From the NCBI GenBank assembly GCA_004151065.3, contig NWUY0300005687.1, positions 45,760-65,777 of the forward strand: a DNA stretch of 20,018 nucleotides, given 5' to 3'. Both the position numbers and the translations under genes were made by a program. Source of the DNA: Larix sibirica (taxonomy: Eukaryota; Streptophyta; Pinopsida; Pinales; Pinaceae). Every line of letters starts with the position of its first letter. Position 1 is the stretch's first letter. The notes beneath the pieces are model-generated. The model was not told where the DNA came from. It saw nothing but the letters and a program-made list of their open reading frames with translations, and made no database searches. Positions 1-9,640 of this stretch are shown here, in pieces.

Positions 1-843
1 AACAAGGCCAAGTTCCAGAGATGCAAGGGAAAATTTGGAAGCCGAACCCAAATATAAGTTTTTTTTTTTTAATATTAAAATTAAATTAAAAACAAATTAA
101 GTATTATTTTAAAAAAATTATAAAACGAAAATAAATGTAATTATTATATTTTTAGAAATGTTGTTATTTTAATAAGTGTTTATAGTTTCAATTGCTATGG
201 TTTCAGGTCAAATATGATTGCCATGCATGTTCGTTAGGGATATTAAAGGTGAACACATAAGGACCCATTAATATTTTTGGAAGAAACTTCAATCATCAAT
301 TCTTCAAAGGAGACATAACTGTATTAAATTTTTTGTTCACTTTATGTTCGAAGTTGTTGTGCACATGTACCCATATCTCTCTTTGCATTGGTTGATAGAC
401 ATCAATCATTTCAAGGGAGAGAGAGGTGCATTGAGTGCTTTCAAGACTAAACTTACCTAAGATAAAGAACATTGGTACCGTTGACTCAAATATTCGTCAC
501 CTATACTATTAGTCTGCAAATTGTTGCAAGGCATATATAAAACACGTGAATACTATAATAGTACTAGGTGGGAAACCTGGAATTTAATGATTTGACAACT
601 GGTGAAGTGCAGTTTTAGATTGCATGATGGATTTCTATGGTCAATTCAAATTGGTTACTTCATAAACACCTCATTTTGTTAGTATGCACTAAAATGGTTT
701 GGCCTCAATGAAGATTGGAAAGGATAATGATATGGTAAGACTTTTCATATTAATGTTTAAGACTTTTTGGACGCATAATATGTTTGGGACGCTAAAATTG
801 ATCATGAACATTTTTTTTCATGAGAAAATAACATACCATTATA
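1..843. other. AT-rich DNA without a recognisable gene
   Basis: I see no coding domain or RNA gene here. Bases about 58-180 are almost pure A and T, starting with a long T run near 60-70. The rest is ordinary AT-rich intergenic sequence with frequent stops in all frames. It is the downstream flank of the truncated LINE tail that ends near 855 on the minus strand. Confidence 0.6.
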
Positions 844-854
844 TTATAATAATA

Positions 855-1440
855 TTGAAAATTTTACAAAAATAGCTTCATAGCATAACTCAACAACGCC
901 CCTCCACAATGGGAAAAACCAAAACATAACTGAATAGTCTAGGGTCTCATAGATGACCCAAAAAGGTGCCACATAGAGTTCCCGAGAAACTAAACCCAAA
1001 CAAGGGCCAAAAGTATTCAAACAAAGGAAAGAAAATGATAAATACATGCCTAAAACAAGGATAAGCCAAATATCACTGAAACATATAGGATCAAAACACA
1101 AAATGTCCAACAAGTTGTTGGAGGCTCCAACAAAACTAAACACCTCCATGAAAAAAGAATCCCGACTACAAAAATAAGAGTAAAAATAAGACAACTGCAT
1201 TAGTAAAATGAAAATTAGATGTCCAAAATATCTATGGATCCCTGTGAGGGGAGTTGATCAACCGACCACTCTTTCGAGAAGATGATACCCGGGATCCAAG
1301 AGAGATATCTTTGATTGATAACTCGTCTATCAGATGGTTGAATTCCCTGTAAATGTACGTAAAAGATATTTGGCCAAAAGCCATTTATAAGGCTTCTAGT
1401 CTCCTCTAGCCAAGAAGACATTAACATTTATTTATCCAAA
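855..1440 (-). mobile_element. 3' tail of a 5'-truncated LINE
   Basis: On the minus strand this segment ends with TGAAGCTATTTTTGTAAAA and an AT-rich tail. That closely matches the 3' end of the neighbouring LINE at about 1560-1590 (GGAAGCTATATCTTTGTAAA). Before the 3' UTR, a short open frame (1427 to 1215) carries residues such as EWSVDQLPSQGS, which parallel the end of the neighbour's ORF2 (EEWDDQCLISPG), and an upstream stretch that could be the end of an RNase H domain. The piece therefore looks like a second, separate copy of the same LINE family, reduced by 5' truncation to its last ~590 bp. The exact 5' boundary near 1440 is uncertain, and I found no convincing target-site duplication. 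Confidence 0.6.
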
Positions 1441-1823
1441 TACATGTGGTATGCTTTATGGTATAATTCAAGGAAAGTTTTAACTACTATTATGTATATT
1501 TGTTTATTCCAATGTAACATATTTTTCACACTGGAAAATTACTACACTTCCAATTATAAAAGTATATGAAAATTTACAAAGATATAGCTTCCAGGTCATA
1601 TCAGAAGTGACCAAATCAGACCAAAGACAAAGTCCCAGTGACCAACCGCCCAATATAGGAAACAAGAGTGATATAGAACGAGAAACAAGCGAAGCCCCCA
1701 ACAACACAGGAACATAATCCAAAATAGTTGGATAAACCAGAAGAGATAGTGAAAAAAAAGAAAAAAATAGATCCGGTAATACATAATAAAGTAGGAAACA
1801 AAACTGAAACAAAAAAGAAGGAG

Positions 1824-2290
1824 TTAAGGGATAAATAACTCAAGCACCCCTGGCGAAATCAAGCACTGGTCATCCCATTCCTCGAAATGAAAGCATCCCT
1901 CCTTTGCGAGTAGACCATGTCTCAAGAGTTCATCAACTTCTAGATTATCCTCCCTGAAAATATGGATGAAACCATTGCGAGATTCTAAAGGAAACGTTTG
2001 GCCTGGTCCATCCATGGAGTAAGGACCATAGATTTGATCGAACCAGTTCCTTGAGCCCAGTTGACAATGGACATAGAGTCCCCAACAATAACCTTCAGAT
2101 CGATTTTCCAATGATTGACGTAAAAAATAAGAACACAAAGGGCCAACAACTCGCCCTTGTATTTGTACCCGATCCCCCTTGCATCCATAAATTTATGAAT
2201 CTATGATCATCCAATATTATAAAATTCCCAACACCACAAATCCTAGCTGAATCCTGAGAAACCCTATCAAATTTTTCCCATCCACCCAGT
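1824..2290 (-). other. ORF2 RNase H (RVT_3-type) domain
   Basis: C-terminal RNase H typical of plant LINEs, split over three frames. Recognisable pieces in order are KFDRVSQDSARICGVGNF (first acidic strand, Asp kept), GTNTRA followed in the next frame by ELLALCVLIF (Glu kept), VIVGDSMSIVNWA (Asp kept), and HIFREDNLEVDELLRHG (usual form RE.N..AD.LA, Asp kept). All four acidic positions therefore survive although the frame is broken. The domain ends about 50 residues before the ORF2 stop at 1826-1824. Confidence 0.82.
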
Positions 2291-2299
2291 GAAAATGGA

Positions 2300-2760
2300 T
2301 GTTTTAATCGTGAGACACATGGATGGACCAGTTTGGAAGTAGTAGATGAACTAGAGAATTCCAAGAAACCAACAATATCCCTTCCTGCACACCATTCATG
2401 ATTGATGGATTTTCCTTCAAAAATTGTGCATTCCTGGAAATCCAAATATGCCATACAATGAAACATGCTATCTCACCCATGATCTTATTTTGTGAGAACC
2501 AAGGGTGAAAACATTCCTGCAGTGTATTACCATACCATGAAGAAATACATGTAAAGGATTGACTGGTGATTAACCAAATTTGTGCCGAAAAATAACAACT
2601 TACGAACAAATGTGCAACCGATTCCGCATCTGACATACAAAGATTGCATATATTTGGACCTATGAACCCTCGCTTTTGCAAATGATCCCATATAGGATTT
2701 TATTTTCCAAATCCAACCAAATGAATATTTTTTATTTTAAAGGGTAATTTCCAGGTCCAA
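2300..2760 (-). other. ORF2 zf-RVT zinc-binding domain
   Basis: Cysteine/histidine domain found between the reverse transcriptase and RNase H in plant LINEs. A frame reading LPLKIKNIHLVGFGK is followed, in 2681-2304, by QKRGFIGPNICNLC and then ESVAHLFVSC. The four putative zinc ligands (Cys, Cys, His, Cys at residues 12, 15, 24 and 29 of the 2681 frame) are all retained. Downstream aromatic residues (IVWHIWISRNAQF) match the family pattern W..W..RN..F. Frameshifts flank this block, so it survives only as a fragment. Confidence 0.8.
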
Positions 2761-3360
2761 CATCTATAGTACCAGTGATCCAAATCAACATGAAGAGTGG
2801 ATACAATCGACTCATAATCCAACTTCGCTGATAATGTCCCATCCTTTGTATTCTAGGACCACTTAATTTGATCATATCTGGGTTTGATCTGAATTTTACC
2901 CCTATGGAGTTCAATCACGTAGTGTATCCATTCTCTTGCCATAAAACCATAAATACCCAACTGTGATGCACTGATCCAATTATGAATGGGAGTATGTGGA
3001 TGATTGACAATTAGTTCCTGATCGAGTGTATAAATGCCTCAGGAATGCAACATAACAATCAATTATTTTGAGAGCCTGAATCTCAGAGGACCCCCAATAA
3101 TAGGGTCCATTCCCTCCTATATGAGTCTTCCATTTCCGAGGAGCCAAGCAATCCAATAAGTCAGAATTGATATGGATGATAGAAGTCCCGCTCATATGTT
3201 TGAAAAACCCTTATGCTTCCGAGCATCATCTCGAGCTATTGAATGATGGATAAATCCCTCAGATACTTGTCTTTTATAATACAACCCCAAAGGCTATCAA
3301 CCATCAGGACACACTAAAGGATCTTTGCTAAAAGAGAAGATGAAAAATGAGAAATGTTTT

Positions 3361-4680
3361 TTAGAGACTAACCGCCTCTATCATAAGGTTTCTCCAACCG
3401 ACTCCAATCAACCAGATGAATCTTGTGTTGATCACCATCAGACATATGAAATTATGAATGCATCTCCTGATACCTGCTAAATTTGATTTAGGGACCTTGC
3501 ACAAGGATAACCAATAAACATAAATTTTTTGAAGGATATATTTAGGCAAGGTAAGTCTGCCCCCATAAGAAAGCCACTTGCAGGACCAATGATGGATTCG
3601 ACGATCAAAACGCTTGAGTAGCCATTGCCAATCTGCCACTGTATAGCCATTTGGTTTGATGAAATAACCAAGGTATTTAGTGCCATCCACCAAATTGTGA
3701 ACCTGATATGGCATCAATTGTTTAATCCCCTCCAGTAGATCTTCCTCCAAATTATGCTTTAATAAAGAATAGTTTTGCACATTGATCTCCATTCCAGTTG
3801 TTTTACAGAAAATATCTAATATAGTCTTTATGATCTCCCATCCTCTCTTATGGGCATATCCAAACAACATTACATCATCAACGAATAGTTGATGAGTGAT
3901 ATCAATATTTTTTGTGACCTTTATCCCATGTATCGTATCACATTCTTTTGCTTTTAGGAGGAATATGCTCATACCCTCAATTACAATCAAGAACAACAAT
4001 GGAGATAAGGGAAAGCCTTGTCTCAGTCCCCTGGAGTAAGGGAAGAACTCGGTAGGGAACCCATTAATTAGTATAGCATAATGGATCGAAGTGACACATG
4101 CCATGATCCATTTGATTTCCTGCCATGGAATACCTATCTGCATCATAGCCAACCGTAGAAAACCCCAATTTACCTTATCATACGCCCTAGTCAGGTTCAG
4201 CTGGAGGATCAAAGCCTTTAAGTTCCTAGCCTTTATGCTGTGAAAAGCCTCCTGAGCCACACCTATGGCATTCAATATCTGTCAGTTTTATAAGAAACCA
4301 AATTTCTCTCTTGACATACATATCGACAAAATAGGATTGATTCGCATGGCAATTATCTTCGCAATAATTTTATATGCTAGATTACATAATGATATAGGAC
4401 GATACTCTTCAAAATACTCAGGGTTTGATGATTTAGGAATAAGTGCAATGAATGTCGAGTGGAGGGCCACCGGGATCATTCCAGATATTCTACTATCTTC
4501 CACCATAGCCAAAATGTCTTGTCCCATGATGTCGAAAAATTCCAAGGATAGCTCAATGGTCCAGCCATCCAGACTCGGTATTTTGGATTTTGGAAACCCT
4601 ACTAAAACCTTGTGGATTTCTTGTAAAGTGACAGGTTTGAGAATCTCATTTCCTTCCAAATAAGTAAAAAAGTGTGGATA
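3361..4680 (-). other. ORF2 reverse transcriptase domain
   Basis: RNA-templated DNA polymerase core of the LINE. Fingers motifs include FPKSKIPSLDGWTIE (usual form K.PGPDGF), FIALIPK and YRPISLCNLAYKIIAKIIA. Motif A reads LILQLNLTRAYDKVNW: the catalytic Asp is Asn, codon AAC at 4197-4195. Then come RGLRQGFPLSPLLF and motif C LFVDDVMLFG at 3885-3874, with both Asp kept but Val where most plant LINEs have Ala. The thumb region continues with DGTKYLGYFI and LSYGGRLTL, then breaks by frameshift near 3430-3460 into VDWSRLEKPYDRGG. Two stops, TAA and TGA, sit at 4290 and 4284 between the fingers and palm. Confidence 0.93.
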
Positions 4681-5231
4681 TTCCTTAATGAACTTTATTT
4701 TCTCTTTGACAACATGTTCCCGAGTACCCTGATAATAATTTTTGAAATGACGAACAACTTATTTCTGAAGGTAACCATGATCAGAGATCCATACACCTTC
4801 ATCATTTTTTAAAGACCAAATAGAGTTTAGTACTCTCTAGCTGTCAACAAACCGATGGAAGAATTTTGTATTTTTATCACCTAATGTGATCCATAGAGCT
4901 CGGCTTTTGAGACGCCATGTCTCTTCTTCCTTGTTCAAGATGCCTAATTTATTTTTCTCCAGTTCTTGAAGATATAGTTTGGTCTATTTTGAAAACGACC
5001 CATTTACATTTCCTTTTTTTATATTTGCAATATGAGATTCAATCTTTACTAACTCAAATTTCTGGGATTTTTTCCGGGCTCTCTCCCATTTCAGAATAGC
5101 CACTTTCAACAATTTTAGTTTTTGGACTAAAATATGTGAGGGAGGGGAAACCGAATCACACCCAACATTGAGACAAACCCCTCTAACAAGCTCCTTGAAT
5201 GCATCTTCTCTCATCCATGTATGATTAAATT

Positions 5232-5951
5232 TGAAAGGATATGAGTTATTCTTCCCAACAAAATCCAATTTGAGAAAAATAGGCTTATGGTCATATATCG
5301 GATCATATTCAACACAAGATCTATATCAATGGGTTGCATCCATAAGCCTATTCCCTAGAAGGAATCGGTCTAGTATTTTATATACCATATCATTTCCATA
5401 CCTGCCATTTAACCAAGTTGGGAAAAGCGACATTGGCTCTATGTCATTTAAACCAACATTCAAGAATATTCCCTGGAAAAATTGTGATAAGTTATCCAAA
5501 CAGGTAGAACCACCCTAAATTTCACCTATCGACATGGTTAGATTTAAGTCTCTAGCTAACAACAACTGAGGAAGTTGTAAAATTCCCAAATCCACAACTT
5601 GCTCCTAGAAGAGTTTCCTGTTTTGAAACAGACCATAACAGTTTATAAAGTGCACTGTCCCTTGGACCCCAATAATGTCCCCCTTTAAAAGAATGCCCAG
5701 ATGTGATAGATATTCTAGAAGTTTCAGCACCTTCGGATTCCATGCAGTTAAGAGTCCCCTGGGATGACCATCTACGTCAATAGACACAATAACCCAATCA
5801 TGTTTCAATTTCTGAAAAAAGACCCTAGATTTTTCAGCCGATACCATAGTTTCTTGCAAGAACACCATGTTTGGCTTCCCCTTCTCCATAATGCGCTTGA
5901 GGGATACTAAGGGCCCCCAATCCCTTTGATGTTTAGAGACAACAAAATCAT
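5232..5951 (-). other. ORF2 endonuclease (EEP/APE-like) domain
   Basis: Apurinic-endonuclease-like domain that nicks the target DNA. Visible signatures are the N-terminal SLNIKGIGG (Asn), NMVFLQET (catalytic Glu), a strand equivalent to GDFN reading ARDLNLT (Asp and Asn kept, Gly changed to Arg), LDRFLLGNRL, and the C-terminal YDHKPIFLKL corresponding to the SDH motif (Ser changed to Tyr, Asp-His kept). The frame carries TAG at 5607 and 5517 and TGA at 5328. The Trp expected in the EIWGG motif is the TAG at 5517. Motif spacing is preserved, so decay is by point mutation rather than deletion. Confidence 0.85.
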
Positions 5952-6606
5952 TTTGGAACCCCTGCTAGAACTTTCATGTCTCTAAGCGCCCGTTTATGTG
6001 TAGATAGATCCTCAAAACCACTCATAGTGTTTCATATATTGGATTTTTCTCCCACCGCCAACTGCTTCCCCTTTATAGCACTTCTGGTCATGATGGGGGA
6101 AAGGTTCTGGGACAAACCCCCGTGTCTAATTCCTTTGGCCAAAAGTTTTTGGGATAAATGGTTAGCCAACAAGCCAGTCTCGGATTGGTCAGGTAGTTCC
6201 TCCACGGGTATATTCCCAATATAGGTAGTAAGCTTAGCATTTTTTGCTACCTCACAGTAGGTCAGATAAGTTTGTTGTCTCCTAGGGGATACATGGTGAT
6301 GGGGTTTACCTTGGGTGGGGGATAAAAAATAGCAGGCAGGCCAGGGTTTTTATTGACCAGAAGAGTTGAATTGGGAAAGGTTCCCAAAGGAGGGGAAAAA
6401 TGCCTATCTTCGGGAGGGGGCACACCAAAGACAATGATATCAGGAGCTAGAATGGACTGGGTCAAATTAGTCCCTGGGATCAGCATGTCCAGAAGGGGTC
6501 TGTACATTGGTCCAACGTAAAATTTATAAAGTCCTATCATTATTAAAATGGTTGAAAACTTGTACATTGGTCGATAAGAGCTCTTTAAAACTTTACAATG
6601 TAACAA
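5948..6606 (-). pseudogene. LINE ORF1, C-terminal remnant
   Basis: Two minus-strand frames join to give the end of ORF1. Frame one (6606 to 6262) is open for 114 codons and becomes proline-rich (GVPPPEDRHF, IFYPPPKVNP), like the linker in plant LINE ORF1 proteins. After a frameshift near 6265-6285, a second frame runs from TYCEVAKNAK through YIGNIPVEELPDQSETG to a final ..GVPK and a TGA at 5950-5948, interrupted by one TGA. This TGA overlaps the ORF2 start codon as ATGA. The RNA-binding N-terminal half is not visible upstream of 6606. The assignment rests on position directly before ORF2, frame openness and composition rather than on a diagnostic motif. Confidence 0.6.
6501..6572. repeat. 12-bp direct repeat, 60 bp apart
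   Basis: TGTACATTGGTC occurs exactly at 6501-6512 and 6561-6572. It lies at the ragged 5' end of the minus-strand LINE. It might be a small local duplication or a short insertion's target duplication, but the flanking sequence gives no further support. Confidence 0.5.
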
Positions 6607-6846
6607 ATTGTCATGTATTTGGGTTCATTCCCACATAGGAACGTGTTGAGTAAATGCTATTATACATATTAAAACTATGTATGCATCATTGATAAGGTTG
6701 ATATAGTCACACGTTGAACAACAAAAGTGTTGACTCTGATGTTATAAATGTTGATGGATAATGTCGATCCATATGTAATATTTGCATAAATGACATAAGA
6801 TTGTTTGGCATTGAAGTCGAGGGATATGCCACGATTTGTTATTTTA

Positions 6847-6865
6847 TAATAATAATAATAATAAT
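6847..6865. repeat. TAA trinucleotide microsatellite
   Basis: About six consecutive TAA units in AT-rich DNA. It is short and of no evident function. Confidence 0.85.
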
Positions 6866-7466
6866 ATTAGTCAAGACTATGACGTAAAAGGTTTGTTTTT
6901 GTAAGTAATCTGACTTGGCTTCATGCTCAACATATAAGTTTCTTTTCGTTGGTTAAGAAACGGTGTGCTATGGAAAGAGTGGCGAATGTGGAAAAACATC
7001 AAAATTGGAAATTAATGTTGTCATAAGTGGGTTGTAAATGCTCTACTTCTCAACTTTTTCACTGGTAAATGAGGTTTGTTTTCCATTTTCACTATAGAAT
7101 TTACCCTTTCATTGCTTGTGGGTTTCACTGAGGATTGTAACCGTTTTCGCTTCTATCAAAGGAAGGTTGTTGAACGCTTAGAAAGGTATGTTGATTGATA
7201 GCAGAACCCTTACCAAATATTTAGCTTGTAAGTATATTGGCTCTGTTCAAATATCTTTCTACTTGCAATTTTCCTTTCCCTACTCCATTAAAAGGTAATT
7301 TGCATCTAGATATGAATGGTTTGGTAGGAATTTTGCTTTGAATTTAGAATGGTGTCAATTGTTGCTGAAATAATAAATTTCAGATTAAAGAACTGATATT
7401 TTTGAACGAAGTATTGTTTCTACTGATTAAACTTAGTTCAACTATCTTCTTGCTTGCAATTTATCC

Positions 7467-7515
7467 CTAGTGCTTGTTATTTATTTTTAGCAAGCACTAG
7501 AGAAAAATAAATAAC
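7467..7515. repeat. interleaved inverted repeat (order A-B-A'-B')
   Basis: Arm A, CTAGTGCTTG (7467-7476), pairs perfectly with CAAGCACTAG (7491-7500). Arm B, TTATTTATTTT (7477-7487), pairs with AAAATAAATAA (7505-7515). The arms alternate, so both helices together would make a pseudoknot-like fold rather than a simple hairpin. No transposon termini were identified around it. Confidence 0.7.
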
Positions 7516-7759
7516 TAGGAAAAATTAGATTTAAGAGAGACTTGTATATAGAAACCTCCATCAGACACTGTGTGAAGAAGAAGAAAATTAGCTCCTTAAA
7601 TCGTGTAGTCTTTGTATACTTTCTACAAGGGATAAAAATACACTTTTTTTTCCATAAGTAATCTAGAGATCAGTGATAGTGCAACATCATCTTGGAAATA
7701 ATAAATGGACAAGGTGACAAAATGAGCATCCTTGAAGAAGTAAAAAATGTACCTTTTCC

Positions 7760-8720
7760 CATTTCAAAGAGATATACACGAAGGAAAATGAAGCAGATTC
7801 TAACACAATCGAAGTGATCTATGAAGGAATCCAAAAAAATATTACAAATGATGATGATATTGTTCTAGAGGGGGATATTGTTGAGGATGAAGTGATTAAA
7901 GTGATGTAGGGTTTAGAGCCTAACAAGGCCCTATGTGTGATGGTTTCACTATCTCCTTTTACCTAGCATGCTAGTTTATAATCAAGTACGGTCTTCTCAA
8001 AATGCTATGATGGACAAGAAATAAAAGTAAAGTTGGGGGGGGACAAAATCTCCCCCCCTTGACTCTCAACCCTAATGAATCCACCCCCTTTTCATTCTAT
8101 TGTTTCCTACCAATCTCTCTATGTGACACCTCATACAAAACCTTATCCAAAATTTTAGCAAACTAGCTAAAGAAGATGTTCGATCGAATATTATCAGAAA
8201 ACGAAGGCAGATTCGTCCAACAACACCAAATCTTCAACAATATTATTCTTGTTCAAGAAGCCATCCATTCTAGAAAAATAAGAGGATATAAAGGCATGAT
8301 CATCAAGATGGATATGGGAAACATGTTTGATTGGGTAAGACATTCTTGTGTGTGTTTCTTCATGTCTAAACTTGGGGTTTCTGGAAATTTCATTGCGTGG
8401 ATTAAATCCTACAGTGGGAATCATTGGATCACTCCTTTGGTTATGGGATTCCCCTCTCACTTCTTTCAAAGCAATTTTGGGTTGAGATAAGGCTTCCCCC
8501 TCTCTGCATTCATGTATGTTATTATGGTAGACAATTTAAGCATAAATTTGGAAACTAAAAGGCTCTAGGGATCCCTTCAAGGTATATCCATTGTGCATGG
8601 CATAGAAGAAATAAACCATTCTCAATTTGTGGATGATACATTGCATAGGAGGATCATCGACCACCGTTGTTGAAATATTAAAAGGAGTTTTGCATGCATA
8701 TGTGAATGCATCAATGGGTA
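7760..8720 (+). pseudogene. LINE ORF2 reverse transcriptase fragment
   Basis: From about 7760 one frame reads FKEIYTKENEAD and EGDIVEDEVIKVM, the segment that leads into a LINE reverse transcriptase, up to a TAG. A frameshift near 7935 restores the fingers motif as PNKA followed by DGFTISFYLAC. After a damaged stretch with a G/C hairpin (8035-8058), another frame gives LPISLCDTSYKTLSKILAN, FDRILSENEGRFVQQHQ, motif A MIIKMDMGNMFDWVRH (catalytic Asp kept), NFGLR-stop-GFPLSA and motif C QFVDDT (8626-8637, both Asp kept). Just after motif C the frame shifts again to GGSSTTVVEILKGVL. Stops and at least three frameshifts make it non-functional. This strand assignment is firm because the motif order is correct on plus only. 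Confidence 0.9.
8035..8058. repeat. G8/C7 hairpin inside the LINE
   Basis: A run of eight G (8035-8042), nine bases and a run of seven C (8052-8058) can pair as an almost perfect stem. It interrupts the reverse transcriptase fingers region of the plus-strand LINE. It is probably a product of mutation or expansion in a G/C-rich patch. Confidence 0.7.
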
Positions 8721-8899
8721 GATTAACAAAGGGAAAAACAACATATATGGTTGGAACACTTCTAACATATTAATGAATAATATATCCACAATTCTAGAAT
8801 TTGTGCCCATCCATCAATGTCTTCCTTCATGTGTTTAAGCATTCTGATTTAGCTTGGACATCCCATAACTTTAGTTTAGAATGATCTTCTCCAAAAAAT

Positions 8900-9640
8900 A
8901 CAAAACAAGATGAACCAATGGGGCACTCAATGGTTAAACCCAATTGGCCATCTTGACAGGGAGGAAGAATAAATACTAAGCACTTTCACTTAGTTAAGTG
9001 GGATACTCTCACAACCAAAAAATAGTGAGAAGTTATTGAAATAATGAAACTCAAATTAATGAATTGCGCCTTTGGAGAAAATATTTTGTGGTAGTTAATC
9101 ACAATAAATGGAGCATGGTGGAAATTGTTTCTTTGTAAAACATATCGCAATGGATCATGTATGCTCAACTTATATAAATTAATTCCGTAAACAAGGGGCT
9201 CTCCTATCTGGAAGATTTGTTTAATCTCTGTAGCCGTCATCCATGACAATCTATCATGAACTCTTGAGAATGCCAACATGATTAAAGTGAAGGATGAAAA
9301 AATCAATGGACAATAACCTCTAGAAATAAACTCTAAGTTAGGTGAGCTAAGGAACCAAATGATAGAAAAGCAGCTTATCACTCTTTTTGATGTCTCAAAA
9401 TGGGATGAAAATGGCTTATGGTAGGCCTATAAAGCATCCCATCTCCCTATCCATCTCTTAGATCAATGGAATATCCTCATTCAAGTCTTCTAGGGAGGAG
9501 CATCCCAAAGTGCTCAATCCAAATATACTTGTGGATGGGGAAGCATAGACAGGGACTATATACTAAATCGATGTTACACCATGCTACTCGAAGCCAAAAA
9601 TTAGAGAACCAAGTCAACTATATGGAAGGTCATATGGAAG
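8900..9640 (+). pseudogene. LINE ORF2 connecting region, decayed
   Basis: Between the reverse transcriptase and zinc-binding domain, scattered plus-strand frames carry residues expected for a LINE connector, such as HFHLVKWDTL, GAWWKLF, GSPIWKICLIS and IHDNLS. These match the usual pattern of a Trp-rich segment followed by a W...G.G..I.. stretch. No single frame stays open for long. The open frame on the opposite strand (9381 to 8986) has no recognisable motif and I regard it as a shadow. Confidence 0.65.

Larger units (their letters stand above)
1824..5951 (-). pseudogene. LINE ORF2 polyprotein (endonuclease, reverse transcriptase, RNase H), inactivated
   Basis: Start chosen at ATG 5951-5949 because it opens the classic N-terminus MILLSLNIKGIGG of a LINE endonuclease. 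A 1-nt frameshift in the G/C run near 5911-5916 follows. From there one frame holds continuously to 3361 (over 2.5 kb), broken by seven stops beginning at 5607, 5517, 5328, 4986, 4761, 4290 and 4284. Beyond about 3460 the frame shifts several times. In order I see endonuclease, a linker with GDKNTKFFHRF, reverse transcriptase, zf-RVT and RNase H, ending ..GVLELFIP at the stop 1826-1824. The length of about 1,375 codons suits a full plant ORF2. ORF2 supplies target nicking and cDNA synthesis. This copy cannot make a protein, and one catalytic Asp of the polymerase is also replaced. Confidence 0.92.
1560..6606 (-). mobile_element. LINE (plant L1-type non-LTR retrotransposon), inactive
   Basis: An approximately 5 kb element reads on the minus strand in the order ORF1 C-terminal remnant, ORF2 endonuclease, reverse transcriptase, zf-RVT, RNase H, 3' UTR and AT-rich tail. 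This is the usual plant L1-clade order. It would move by target-primed reverse transcription using its own endonuclease and reverse transcriptase. The copy is long, with ORF2 nearly complete, but the N-terminal part of ORF1 (normally with RNA-binding and CCHC zinc-knuckle regions) was not found, so the 5' end is probably truncated near 6.5-6.6 kb. Many stops and several frameshifts show it is dead. The 3' end, about 1560, is supported by its similarity to the independent LINE tail at 855-1200. Confidence 0.92.
6607..7685. other. spacer between the two head-to-head LINEs
   Basis: No protein domain or RNA gene is recognisable on either strand. It contains a TAA microsatellite (6847-6865) and an interleaved inverted repeat (7467-7515). 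Neither LINE extends convincingly into it: the minus-strand element loses similarity near 6.6 kb, and plus-strand LINE sequence is first recognisable near 7755. Confidence 0.5.

Noticed and set aside
844-1200. 118-codon minus-strand frame, strongly hydrophobic, as a membrane protein gene
   Set aside because: It lies in the LINE 3' UTR. T-rich UTR sequence gives Phe/Leu-rich translations, and a similar hydrophobic frame appears in the UTR of the neighbouring copy.
4265-4663. 132-codon plus-strand open frame
   Set aside because: Lies opposite the LINE reverse transcriptase fingers, whose minus-strand translation carries YRPISLCN. The plus frame has no motif.
5231-5518. 95-codon plus-strand open frame
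   Set aside because: Opposite the endonuclease domain, whose minus-strand frame holds YDHKPI and LDRFLL.
8194-8469. 91-codon minus-strand open frame
   Set aside because: Shadow of the plus-strand reverse transcriptase (FDRILSENEGRFVQQ, motif A).
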